Below, in pieces: positions 33,640 through 41,804 of a stretch of DNA of 64,000 bases (positions are counted from its first letter, which is position 1; the number at the start of each line of letters is the position of its first letter). Made by a program: the position numbers and the translations under genes. The stretch is from positions 1 through 64,000 of the forward strand of contig PAZH01000031.1 of assembly GCA_002716125.1 (NCBI GenBank), given 5' to 3'. Below the pieces are notes generated by a model. That model did no database searches and was not told the origin of the DNA. It saw only the letters and a program-made list of their open reading frames with translations. This DNA comes from Rhodospirillaceae bacterium (GTDB lineage: Bacteria > Pseudomonadota > Alphaproteobacteria > UBA8366).

Positions 33640-34770
33640 ATGGATTTCAATCTCTTCATGTATTGCACGATCGGCCGACGGGCGGAACTCGAAGCCGGCA
33701 TGGCCGGCACGAAACCTGAGCTCTATCAGCGCATGTTGAGCGAAATCGCAGAATACGCGACCTATGCCGACCAAGCCGGCTACGGCGGATTCGGTCACCC
33801 GGAACATCACCTCCAGATCGAAGGCTTCGAGATCGCCAACGATCCGACGCTCATGTCCATGTGGCTCGGCAAACACACGGAAAGTCTGCGCGTCATCACC
33901 TGCGGGTTCGTCTCGACCGCGCATAATCCGCTGCGAACGGCGGAGGCCATCGCCACAATGGACCATATGCTGGGCGGGCGCTTCGGGGTCGGTATCGTTC
34001 GCGGATATCAAGCGCGCTGGGTCGACAACTTCCGTATACGCCCGGACCTGCAAGCGGTCGGCCCTTGGAACAAGAACTCGGAACAGGACACCCTCAACCG
34101 CGAATATTTCGAAGAATTCGTCGAGATCGTGGTAAAGGCGCTAACGCACGAGACATTCTCCCACCAGGGAAAGTTTTGGACTTTCCCGCCGGAAGGCTTC
34201 GTCAACCCGCATCCGCACTCGGTCTACGCCGATTACGGCCGGGGTGTTGCTCAAGATATGCGTGTCAGCGAGGTCGGCATCGCTCCACGGCCGCTGCAGT
34301 CGCCGCATCCACAGCTCTACGGCGGATTCACCGCGTCGATGACGACGGCGAAATTTTGGGCGCAGTATGCCGGGCGGCCGATCGTCCTCGCCGAAGACCT
34401 CGATTTCTGCAAAACCATCTGGTCGGTCTATCGCGACGAAGCCGCCAAACACGGCCACGACATCGCCCCTGGTGACGAAGCGGGCTGGGGCGGTCTTATG
34501 ATTTGTGCCGAGACCGACGAAGAAGCACAGGCCCAGTTTGCTGATGTCAAATGGTTCTGGGACAAGTGGCCCGAGCAGTTCGGGCAAGGCATGCCGAAAC
34601 TACTCGTCGGCTCGCCCGATTCGCTCGCGCGGGAGATTGAGGCAGCCGCCAATGCGGTACCCATAAACGAATGTTTTCTGTTGATCCCACAAGGACTGCA
34701 CACGCGCGATCAGATTATGCGCTCGCTCGAATTGTTCGGCACGAAGGTTCTGCCGAAGTTCTCGGGTTAG
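33640..34770 (+). CDS. LLM class FMN-dependent monooxygenase (luciferase-like)
   Basis: A 376-residue TIM-barrel oxidoreductase of the bacterial luciferase family. HPEHHLQIEGF near residue 48-58, GRFGVGIVRGYQARW and the long insert of the LuxA-like subgroup are recognisable. Compared with the six F420-type enzymes later in the window it is longer and lacks their GTGI-type strand pattern, so reduced FMN is the likelier cofactor. In that case it needs a flavin reductase, and one is encoded tail-to-tail, its stop codon directly adjacent (34771). GAGGACGCCG precedes the ATG. The substrate, possibly an alkane, sulfonate or aldehyde, is unknown. Confidence 0.92.
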   Translation: MDFNLFMYCTIGRRAELEAGMAGTKPELYQRMLSEIAEYATYADQAGYGGFGHPEHHLQIEGFEIANDPTLMSMWLGKHTESLRVITCGFVSTAHNPLRTAEAIATMDHMLGGRFGVGIVRGYQARWVDNFRIRPDLQAVGPWNKNSEQDTLNREYFEEFVEIVVKALTHETFSHQGKFWTFPPEGFVNPHPHSVYADYGRGVAQDMRVSEVGIAPRPLQSPHPQLYGGFTASMTTAKFWAQYAGRPIVLAEDLDFCKTIWSVYRDEAAKHGHDIAPGDEAGWGGLMICAETDEEAQAQFADVKWFWDKWPEQFGQGMPKLLVGSPDSLAREIEAAANAVPINECFLLIPQGLHTRDQIMRSLELFGTKVLPKFSG

Positions 34771-35442
34771 CTACTTCTTCCCCCGCGCCTCGCCGCCCAT
34801 GCCGGCAATCATCGCGGCCGCGTTCGGACCCTGCGGTGTAATCTCGAAAACGCTGTCGACGCTGGTGTAGTCCTGATAGCCCATTCGGGCCAACGGACGT
34901 AGACGTTCGACATCGAGCTTACCGTCTTCCGTAAACGCGTCGTCACGGATGTGAACACCGAGAACCTGCCCAACCACGACATGCGTCGTATTCAGGGCGT
35001 CATAACCCGGCAGGATCATCGACGTATAAAATTTACACTCGAGATGGACGGGCGATTCAGCGACCCGCGGTGCCTTCACCATTTCCGATGGCGCCGCCGT
35101 CAATCCCACCGCTGACAACTCGTCCACATTGGAATCCGTGATCTCGGAACTGCGGGCCACCGCATCGCGAAGCTCGTACGTCGCCATGTTGCAGACGAAC
35201 TCACCGGTCTGAATGATATTGGCGACACTGTCCTTCAAGACGGCTGCCGAGTTCTTGTGGCTCGCGGAGAACATCACGTAAGGCGGATCATAGCCTAAGT
35301 TATTGAACTGACTGTAGGGAGCCAGATTTACATTGCTGTCCGTATCGAGCGAACTGATCCAACCGATCGGCCGCGGGACGACAATCGATTTGTAGGGATT
35401 GTACGGCAAGCCGTGGTCGTTCTTCTCGGTGCTATAAAACAT
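34771..35442 (-). CDS. Flavin reductase family protein (FMN-binding split barrel)
   Basis: A 223-residue flavoprotein of the DIM6/NTAB flavin reductase type. It reads PYNPYKSIVVPRPIGWISSLD at the start, SHKNSAAVLKDSVANIIQTGEFVCNM in the flavin-binding core, and LECKFYTSM in the middle. Such proteins reduce FMN with NAD(P)H, or bind flavin as reductase components. It converges on the LLM monooxygenase with no bases between the two stop codons. They may still be regulated separately, since transcription runs in opposite directions. C-terminal poly-basic tail ARGKK. Upstream is a strong terminator for the preceding minus-strand gene. Confidence 0.93.
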   Translation of the reverse strand: MFYSTEKNDHGLPYNPYKSIVVPRPIGWISSLDTDSNVNLAPYSQFNNLGYDPPYVMFSASHKNSAAVLKDSVANIIQTGEFVCNMATYELRDAVARSSEITDSNVDELSAVGLTAAPSEMVKAPRVAESPVHLECKFYTSMILPGYDALNTTHVVVGQVLGVHIRDDAFTEDGKLDVERLRPLARMGYQDYTSVDSVFEITPQGPNAAAMIAGMGGEARGKK

Positions 35443-35535
35443 TGCAGGTGAATAATTTTTCTTATTTTAGTCGCGCACCAAGCGACCTTACGCAATGGTT
35501 GGCCTGGACGCAAACAATGTCCACACATTAACCAT

Positions 35536-35568
35536 AAAAACACGCCCTGCGCGAAATGGCAGGGCGTG
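35536..35568 (-). terminator. Intrinsic terminator after the dienelactone hydrolase
   Basis: A perfect 10-bp stem (35541-35550 with 35559-35568, CACGCCCTGC/GCAGGGCGTG) has an 8-base loop and, on the minus strand, a run of five T after it. It lies 22 bases past the stop at 35590. The A-run on the other side means it could also act in the plus direction. Confidence 0.8.
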
Positions 35569-35589
35569 CTAAAAATTATGCGTGTCGCG

Positions 35590-36345
35590 TTATTTGCCTT
35601 TTTTCAGGTTCCGTTTCCATAAGGCAAAGATCGCATCCCAGGCTTCCTCCGACGCGACCGGGTGGTAGGGATCGCGCTCCGAGAATTGAAAGCCATGGAC
35701 GGTGCCTTTGTAGACTTTCACCGTCGCCTTGCACTTCGAGCCCTTCGCGCTCTTGAGAGCCTTACGCAAGTTCTTCACATCCTCGTCGGGAACCGCGTGA
35801 TCGACCTCGGCGAAATTGAATAACATTTCAGCTTTGATGTCGTTCAAGCGCAGATGCGGGGAGTCGTCCCTATCGGTGACGATGCCAACACCGTACATCG
35901 AGGCCGCCGCCGCGATCCGTGTCGGGAAGTTGGATGCCGCAGCCGTCACATATTGGCCGCTCATGCAGTGCCCGACGACACCGATCGGGCCCGGCAGGCA
36001 TTGGTCTTGGCCATCAAGCCAGGCGATCCAACCGCCCGTGTCTTCCACCACCATTTGGTTGTTGAGATGGCGCATCGCCGCAAAGATCACCTCGGACATC
36101 CCTTCGTCCCGGCGCGGAATATCGAAACGGCATGTCCCGATCCGATAGTACATGTCCGGCAGCAGACAGTAGTAACCGTTCTTCGCAATTCGCCGCGCCA
36201 TGTTCTCGAGCTCCGTCCGATAGCCCGGCGCATCCATGTAGAAGATGATGCCGGGATAGGCCTTCCCGTCGTCCGGACAGACGGCGAAGGACGGGCATTT
36301 GCCATATTTGGTGGTGACGTCGACATAACGTTCGTTGAGGGCCAT
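35590..36345 (-). CDS. Dienelactone hydrolase family protein
   Basis: A 251-residue alpha/beta-hydrolase with a cysteine nucleophile, C127 in GHCMSG, as in carboxymethylenebutenolidase. The acid is expected in FNFAEVDHAVPDED and the histidine in YKGTVHGFQFSERD, both in family positions. The N-terminus has YPGIIFYMDAPGYRTELENMARR, typical of the family. It hydrolyses dienelactones in chloroaromatic degradation or other lactones and esters in less studied members. It is a single-gene unit, closed by a good intrinsic terminator and preceded by a REP-like repeat. GGGAGATACCCC precedes the ATG. Confidence 0.94.
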   Translation of the reverse strand: MALNERYVDVTTKYGKCPSFAVCPDDGKAYPGIIFYMDAPGYRTELENMARRIAKNGYYCLLPDMYYRIGTCRFDIPRRDEGMSEVIFAAMRHLNNQMVVEDTGGWIAWLDGQDQCLPGPIGVVGHCMSGQYVTAAASNFPTRIAAAASMYGVGIVTDRDDSPHLRLNDIKAEMLFNFAEVDHAVPDEDVKNLRKALKSAKGSKCKATVKVYKGTVHGFQFSERDPYHPVASEEAWDAIFALWKRNLKKGK

Positions 36346-36430
36346 GGGGTATCTCCCTATATGCGGCGGTTGGCTTGAAAGGTTGATTCAGAATTTATGT
36401 CGCCGGCAACAATGCGGCTAGTCTCACCTC

Positions 36431-36503
36431 CTCATTCCCGTGAAGGCGGGAATCCAACGTAGTCCGATCTCACAATCTAGATTCCCGCCTTCGCGGGAAT
36501 GAC
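36431..36503. repeat. Palindromic repeat of the ATTCCCGC type, inverted pair
   Basis: The arms CTCATTCCCGTGAAGGCGGG (36431) and ATTCCCGCCTTCGCGGGAAT (36481) are inverted copies of the element at 30693 and 51892. It sits in the 211-base divergent gap between the dienelactone hydrolase and the unknown gene at 36557, which holds no other gene. Confidence 0.85.
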
Positions 36504-36556
36504 GAACGGGCGGAAGCGACTAGTTCAATAAAGAACACAGACTTTCGGGACTCCAA

Positions 36557-37189
36557 ATGAACCGCACTTTCGAATTTTGCCGCTTCACGACCGAACCTCG
36601 TCGACTGCTGAACGGGGCTAAGGGCATCAAGACCGGATTTGCGGACCGCGCGCACGCCTCGGGCGGTCAATTATTCGGCTGTTGGCGCAGCATGGTCGGC
36701 CTGGGCCTCGCACGCGACGAAGGCATCGCGCTTACCGCATGGCCGGATTCCGCAACCGCCAATGCCGCGCCGGCACCTGCAATCGATGGACTCGACTCCG
36801 CCGAAACGGAAGCGCTCGAAGCCACGGTTCGGCCGACAGACGACACGCCCCCCGCTTACGACGGCGTCTACGTCTTTCGTTGGTTCGACATCGCCGACGC
36901 AGATTGGCCCGATTTTCGAGATATGTCCGATACTGCCTGGCCCAACATGGAAGAGGTCTTCGACGTCAATATTTGTGGATTCTGGCGCAGCTTGGAGACA
37001 GCGCCACCCGCCGCGAAGGTTCTGCTTTTGACCCGATATGCGGATCTCTCCGTCTGGGAGGCGTCCCGCTGGTGGAAAAACCCGGCCGCCGAAGCCGATG
37101 CGTCGATGTCCCGCTTCCGGAAGCGCAACGAGATGATCAAGGCGACGGTCGCTTATCCGAGTCTGCTGATCAACGGCGACGGAGCGTAG
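36557..37189 (+). CDS. Hypothetical protein with an internal repeat
   Basis: A 210-residue protein without a family I recognise. It contains two similar units about 100 residues apart: QLFGCWRSMVGLGLAR (from residue 38) and NICGFWRSLETAPPAAKVLLLTRY (from 138). Each leads into a W-containing strand (ALTAWPD; LLLTRYADLSVWEASRWW). This suggests a duplicated ferredoxin-like barrel, as in NIPSNAP-like proteins, but the fold is an inference. No signal peptide. The downstream 261 bases to the lipoprotein gene hold no gene I can support. Confidence 0.72.
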   Translation: MNRTFEFCRFTTEPRRLLNGAKGIKTGFADRAHASGGQLFGCWRSMVGLGLARDEGIALTAWPDSATANAAPAPAIDGLDSAETEALEATVRPTDDTPPAYDGVYVFRWFDIADADWPDFRDMSDTAWPNMEEVFDVNICGFWRSLETAPPAAKVLLLTRYADLSVWEASRWWKNPAAEADASMSRFRKRNEMIKATVAYPSLLINGDGA

Positions 37190-37450
37190 GCGCTTATACC
37201 CTTTTCGATTACCATCGGTTCGCTCTTGTCAGCCAACCGCCGTTGATCGAAACGATCCTGCAGTTTGCGTTGGCTCGTCCTTTAGAATGAGCTCACGTTT
37301 CAGACTCAAAAATAAATGCGGGGACGGCCGCTCAAATCACCGGCAATCTCAAATTAAGACATCTATTCGATACGTTACGACTTTCGAAATTCGTGTTGCT
37401 TGATTTTGAATTGTCGAAGATGATCGCACTAAATAACCATTAGAAGAATT

Positions 37451-38119
37451 ATGCGATATAAATTCTCCAGATACTTATTGTCGTTCATTCTTGTCGCAGC
37501 TTCCGCTTGCCAAACAACCCAAACAAGCGAGTCAGTTCCCTCCGACCAACCCAAACGGCCAACCGTACATTTGCCACTTATCTTTTTTACGGAACTGAAA
37601 AATGTCACCCCCCCGAATTATAAGCAAAGCATAGAGATCGGTGCCATTCAGACAGGCGGATTCGACGAAGCGTCTCTCCGCCGCGGCATGATAAACGGCC
37701 TGGAGAACAGCAATCTTTACGCGGAGAACGAATCCAAAGCAAAATTTAAGCTCGATATCGCGCTCAAATCGTTGACCTTCTCGCAACCCAAAAAAGACGA
37801 GGTCTTAGGACCGGTAGAGGTGACGTTTACATTGCGCAACAGTCCGGCTGCGACGATCGTCGAGGAGAAGACGATCGTCCAAGAAAAATCCAGGTTCGTT
37901 GCGGAAGGCGAATCGATCAATCCACTTGCAGTAATTTTTGCCGTGGCTTTGTTGGGTCCCGCTCAGGTTATTTCGAACATGAATAGTAATTCGGTGGGTC
38001 CGGGCGGATTCGATCCAGGCAGCGCTTACGGCGATCAAACCGATAAGACCAGCCACAACCTCGCGGAGGAATTGATCGCAAACGCTTTCAACGAATTCGC
38101 TACGTTCTTTTCAAACTAA
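37451..38119 (+). CDS. Putative lipoprotein of unknown function
   Basis: A 222-residue protein with a lipoprotein signal peptide: MRYKFSRYLLSFILVAASAC has two charged residues, a hydrophobic core and the lipobox AASAC with Cys20. After cleavage and acylation it would be in the outer or inner membrane facing the periplasm. The mature part is rich in strands (KFKLDIALKSLTFSQP, VEVTFTLRNSPAATIVEEKTIVQ) and ends with NPLAVIFAVALLGPAQVISN, a hydrophobic stretch that may be a C-terminal helix. I do not recognise the domain. Its base composition is more AT-rich than its neighbours. It is convergent with the following hydrolase. Confidence 0.85.
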   Translation: MRYKFSRYLLSFILVAASACQTTQTSESVPSDQPKRPTVHLPLIFFTELKNVTPPNYKQSIEIGAIQTGGFDEASLRRGMINGLENSNLYAENESKAKFKLDIALKSLTFSQPKKDEVLGPVEVTFTLRNSPAATIVEEKTIVQEKSRFVAEGESINPLAVIFAVALLGPAQVISNMNSNSVGPGGFDPGSAYGDQTDKTSHNLAEELIANAFNEFATFFSN

Positions 38120-38182
38120 CACATTGCGCCGAGACATTCAGCCGCGCCTTGAGAGTACGGTAGCTGTCACCGAGACAAATGC

Positions 38183-38965
38183 TCATCCCCGCAAGAACGG
38201 CAGAGCCAATTCCAGGAACAGCTCTGGCGTTTGCACCGCCATAAAGTGGCCGGTCTCGGCCTCCACATACTCTGATCCCGGGATCGAATCCGCCACTGCC
38301 TTGGCGGTTTCGGGTGGGCGGACCGCATCGTGGATGCCGCCGATGACGAGCGTTGGGCACTTCACCTTATCGCCTTCCGGATTCAGGTTGATCGAGCCCA
38401 ACATGCGATTGATCGAGGCGAAACCATAGGGATCGTTGGCAAGCCAGCGCGCGCGGTAGCGGGCGAACTTTGCCGGGTCCTTGCGGAAAATCTCGGGATA
38501 GGAGCGGTCGAGACTGGCATCGACCGACGCCCGCATACCGTTCTCCTCAACCAGCTTGGCGCGGTCCTGGTATTGCTGGGCCCGGTCGGCGGTGGTGCCG
38601 GTGGCAGGGCTGGTCAGAACCTGACGCGCCACCCGCTCCGGATAGTGCATCGAATACGCCATGGCAATTCCCGCCCCCATTGCCGTACCGACAACGCAGC
38701 AAGGACCATCCATGCCGACAGCGGCCGTCAGCGTCGCGATATCGCCCGTCATGTCGTTGATGTCGAGGGTGCCTTTGGACTTCTCGGACAGACCGAAGCC
38801 ACGTTGGTCATAGCGCAGCACGCGGAATTCCTTCTCCAATGCCGGCAGCACGTCGTTCCAACTTTCCAGCGCGCCGCCCAGCTCATGAACGAGAACCAAG
38901 TCCTTATCGCCGCCGCCAGAGACCGCATAGCGGAGCGCGACGCCGTTCACTTCCATCCATTCCAT
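38183..38965 (-). CDS. Alpha/beta-hydrolase with Ala at the nucleophile position
   Basis: A 260-residue protein from the ATG at 38965, with AGGAG eight bases upstream (the ATG at 38971 is too close). It resembles 3-oxoadipate enol-lactonase: VLVHELGGALESW oxyanion region, YDQRGFGLSEKS, an Asp in GIHDAVRPPE and His in GHFMAVQTPE. The nucleophile elbow reads G93-T-A-M-G97, with Ala95 instead of Ser. Asp and His are retained. Such a protein could not use the normal mechanism, yet may bind substrate or use another nucleophile. It follows the beta subunit gene of a CoA-transferase, whose stop is at 38992, on the same strand. Confidence 0.9.
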   Translation of the reverse strand: MEWMEVNGVALRYAVSGGGDKDLVLVHELGGALESWNDVLPALEKEFRVLRYDQRGFGLSEKSKGTLDINDMTGDIATLTAAVGMDGPCCVVGTAMGAGIAMAYSMHYPERVARQVLTSPATGTTADRAQQYQDRAKLVEENGMRASVDASLDRSYPEIFRKDPAKFARYRARWLANDPYGFASINRMLGSINLNPEGDKVKCPTLVIGGIHDAVRPPETAKAVADSIPGSEYVEAETGHFMAVQTPELFLELALPFLRG

Positions 38966-38991
38966 CGTCATTACTCCTAAAAAGCCCTGGC

Positions 38992-39663
38992 CTAGAGCGC
39001 AGGTGTGGACAGGACACCGCAATCGTCGGCAAAAGCGAGCGTTGCGCCGCTCTTCGCCTGTAGTTCGCCGCGCGTCAACCCATCGACCATCTCGCGGACC
39101 AGGAAGCCATCCGGCGTCACGTCGACGACGGCGAGGTCCGTATAGACCCGGTCGACCGTACCCACGCCCGTCAGCGGATAGCTGCAGGTTTCGACAAGGC
39201 GCGGTTCGCCCGTCTTCGTGGTATGCTGCATGGTCACGCGGACGCTCTTCGCCCCCGTCACCAAGTCCATCGCACCGCCCACGAGCTGTCCTTTATGGGT
39301 CATCTTGGCGTCCCAATTGGCGAGGTCACCGGTCTCCGAGACCTCAAAGCCTCCGAGCAAGGTCACATCCAAGTGCCCACCCCGGATCATTGCGAAGGCC
39401 ATCGAAGAATCGAAGAGCGCCGCGCCCGGATTGACCGTGATCTTCTGACTACCCGCATCCACGAAGTCAGGGTCCTCTTCATTCTCGCCGGCCACCGGGC
39501 CGACACCGACGATGCCGTTTTCCGAATGAAACATCAGATCGCGATCAGTCGGTTTGTAATTTGCGATCAAGACCGGCAGGCCGAGCCCCAGGTTGACATA
39601 GCTTCCCTCTTCCAAATCCTGTGCGGCGCGCCAGGCGATCTGATTTCTCGACAAGGGTTCCAT
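38992..39663 (-). CDS. 3-oxoacid CoA-transferase subunit B
   Basis: A 223-residue family I CoA-transferase beta subunit from the ATG at 39663, chosen because GGAGGG lies seven bases upstream; the ATG at 39681 lies inside the alpha subunit gene. The catalytic glutamate is in MFHSENGIVGVGP, which forms the glutamyl-CoA intermediate. YVNLGLGLPVLIANY at the N-terminus and GGAMDLVTGAKSVRVTM in the middle are standard. The alpha subunit is directly upstream, with one base between. Together they move CoA from, for instance, succinyl-CoA or acetyl-CoA to another acid. Confidence 0.94.
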   Translation of the reverse strand: MEPLSRNQIAWRAAQDLEEGSYVNLGLGLPVLIANYKPTDRDLMFHSENGIVGVGPVAGENEEDPDFVDAGSQKITVNPGAALFDSSMAFAMIRGGHLDVTLLGGFEVSETGDLANWDAKMTHKGQLVGGAMDLVTGAKSVRVTMQHTTKTGEPRLVETCSYPLTGVGTVDRVYTDLAVVDVTPDGFLVREMVDGLTRGELQAKSGATLAFADDCGVLSTPAL

Positions 39664-39664
39664 C

Positions 39665-40360
39665 TCACATCCCTCCCGCATTGGACGGTCTCAAATCTTC
39701 GCACTCAAGGATACGGTCAACGAAAATACCGGGGACATGAACGTCGTCCGGCCCGATCGGCTCGTCACTAGCGTCACTGGTTTCGACCACGGTGCAGCGC
39801 GCCGCCATCGCCATTGCGAGTCCGAAATTCGCCTGCGTGCCGCGAAACCGCAGATTGCCCCACCGATCCGCACGGGATGCCCGAATAAACGCGAAGTCCG
39901 CCGTGATTGCCGCCTCTAAGACACAGGGCCGTCCGTCGAACATGCGCTCTTCCTTGCCCGCGGCAAGGTCGGTTCCAGCACCCGTCGGCGTGAAGAAAGC
40001 CGGGATGCCCGCACCGCCGGCCCGCATACGTTCCGCGAACGTACCTTGCGGCAACATTTCGATCTCGAGTTCCCCGTCGAGCCATTGTCGTTCGTAGTTC
40101 GACGTATCGGGCCCACGGCTTCGCGCCGCAGAGACGATCACCTTGGCGACCCGTTTGTCGTTGAACAAGGCGGGGGCAAAACCGTCTACAAAGCGCACGG
40201 AGTTGGTGATAATCGTCAGGTTGCGCGCGCTCATTCCTTCGAGCGCCCGGATAAACTGGAATGGCACGCCGGTGCCGCCAAACCCGTTGATCATGACGGA
40301 GGCGCCATCCCCCAAGCCGTCGAGCGCGGCCTCCAAGCTTTCGACTCTTTTATCGATCAT
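39665..40360 (-). CDS. 3-oxoacid CoA-transferase subunit A
   Basis: A 231-residue family I alpha subunit from the ATG at 40360, whose product MIDKRVESLEAAL matches the usual family start; an ATG at 40396 would add 12 residues. The glycine loop MINGFGGTGVP is the CoA-binding signature. The stop (39665-39667) is one base before the beta subunit start. Pair and hydrolase make an operon (39665-38183 direction). The gene diverges from a CaiB/BaiF transferase at 40512, so two unrelated CoA-transferase systems lie back to back. Confidence 0.94.
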   Translation of the reverse strand: MIDKRVESLEAALDGLGDGASVMINGFGGTGVPFQFIRALEGMSARNLTIITNSVRFVDGFAPALFNDKRVAKVIVSAARSRGPDTSNYERQWLDGELEIEMLPQGTFAERMRAGGAGIPAFFTPTGAGTDLAAGKEERMFDGRPCVLEAAITADFAFIRASRADRWGNLRFRGTQANFGLAMAMAARCTVVETSDASDEPIGPDDVHVPGIFVDRILECEDLRPSNAGGM

Positions 40361-40511
40361 TTTGCTTATCTGTTCCGTTGATCGTTCGCTAGTCATCTAG
40401 AGTGAACGAAGGCAGGAGCGAGCCGAAATTACCTCAAATGCTGGGGATTTGCCGCGGGAACGCTATCTTTACCCCTAACACCTGCGAACAAAGACAAAAA
40501 GAGAGTCCGGT

Positions 40512-41717
40512 ATGAGCAATCCTCTCCCCCTCGACGGCATACGCGTCCTCGACATCGGCACCCTGATTGCGGGTCCGTTCGGCGCTACCATGTTGGGCGA
40601 TTTCGGCGCGGAAGTGATCAAGGTGGAACAGCCGGGCCGCGGTGACGCGTTACGCGGCACACCACAGGCGGACGGCTCCGCCAGCCGCTCCACCAACTGG
40701 CTGGTCGAAGCGCGGAACAAGAAATCCGTCACCCTGAACCTGCGGGTCGAGGCGGGTCAGAACATTCTGAAGGAGATGATCAAACACGCGGACGTGTTGT
40801 TCGAGAACTTCACGCCGGGCACGCTCGAGCGATGGGGCCTCGGCTGGGACGAAGTCAAGAAGATCAATCCAAAGATCATCATGGTGCGGGTCTCCGGCTA
40901 CGGACAGGTTGGGCCGTACCGCAAACGCTCGGGCTATGATCGGATTGCGCTCGGGTTCTCCGGCTATATGTACCCAACCGGCTTCCCGGACCGCTTTCCG
41001 GTCCGACCCGCCTTCCCGACAGCGGATTACAACACCGGCACGTTCGCCGCCCTCGCGACGATGTTCGCACTCTATCAACGCGACATGCAGGGCGGGGAAG
41101 GTCAGATGATCGACCTGGCGCTCTATGAGCCGACCTTCCGGATCACCGCCAACATGATGCCGAACTTCTTCCGCGACGGTGAAATCCGCGAGCGCATCGG
41201 CAACCGCAACCCGACCTTCTCGCCCGCTGGAACCTTCGAGACCAAAGACGGTAAATACGTCCAGATCGCCGCCGGCGGCGATAACGTCTTCCAACGCCTC
41301 GCGGAAGCGATGGGCATGCCGGAACTGGCGGAGGACGAACGCTATGCCGTCAGCCGCGAGCGTATCGCACGGGCCGACGAGCTCGAAGCGCTGCTCGCCG
41401 ACTGGGTTGGGAAACACGATTTTGCCGAAATCGACAAACGCTTCGCCGATGCAAACGTGCCCTTTGGCGGCATCTTCACCGCGGAAGACATCTCGGAAGA
41501 CCCGCACTACGCGGCGCGCGAAAACTTGGCAACCGTCGCCGATGACGACGAAGGCGACATCGTAATGCCTGCCGTCATTCCAAAGCTCAGCGACACACCC
41601 GGGCGGATCGCCCACGCGGGACCGGAAATCGGCAGCTTCAACGAAGAGATTTACGGCGGGCTATTGGGCAAGAGCGCCGAGGAATTGGCGGCGTTGAAGG
41701 AAGAGGGCGTGATTTAG
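40512..41717 (+). CDS. CaiB/BaiF family III CoA-transferase
   Basis: A 401-residue family III CoA-transferase. The start is VLDIGTLIAGPFGATMLGDFGAEVIKVE, the catalytic Asp is D143 (RSGYDRIALGFSG) and GYGQVGP is at 129-135. AGAGAG seven bases before the ATG is the ribosome-binding site. It stands alone between the divergent two-subunit CoA-transferase and a convergent enolase-superfamily gene. The distinct SGYDR context and the PGRGDALRGTP segment place it in a different branch from the enzyme at 32360. Substrate unknown. Confidence 0.94.
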   Translation: MSNPLPLDGIRVLDIGTLIAGPFGATMLGDFGAEVIKVEQPGRGDALRGTPQADGSASRSTNWLVEARNKKSVTLNLRVEAGQNILKEMIKHADVLFENFTPGTLERWGLGWDEVKKINPKIIMVRVSGYGQVGPYRKRSGYDRIALGFSGYMYPTGFPDRFPVRPAFPTADYNTGTFAALATMFALYQRDMQGGEGQMIDLALYEPTFRITANMMPNFFRDGEIRERIGNRNPTFSPAGTFETKDGKYVQIAAGGDNVFQRLAEAMGMPELAEDERYAVSRERIARADELEALLADWVGKHDFAEIDKRFADANVPFGGIFTAEDISEDPHYAARENLATVADDDEGDIVMPAVIPKLSDTPGRIAHAGPEIGSFNEEIYGGLLGKSAEELAALKEEGVI

Positions 41718-41804
41718 TCGTCATCCCCTTCGGAACCGCTCCCCGATCAAGCGCTTACGAAATTTCTCTCCCCCTGGCGAGGGCGCATCTCGCGCCGGCA
41801 GTGG

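Noticed and set aside
37190-37450. A 33-codon extension frame after the unknown gene at 36557-37189
   Set aside because: It is the tail of a shifted frame with no start of its own and no recognisable content; the gap holds no gene I can support.
40650-41615. A 321-codon minus-strand frame opposite the CaiB/BaiF gene at 40512
   Set aside because: The plus strand holds the catalytic RSGYDR segment and the family N-terminus; the antisense product matches nothing.
41718-41804. GC-rich convergent gap considered as a terminator
   Set aside because: No clear stem followed by a T-run on either strand could be found by eye.
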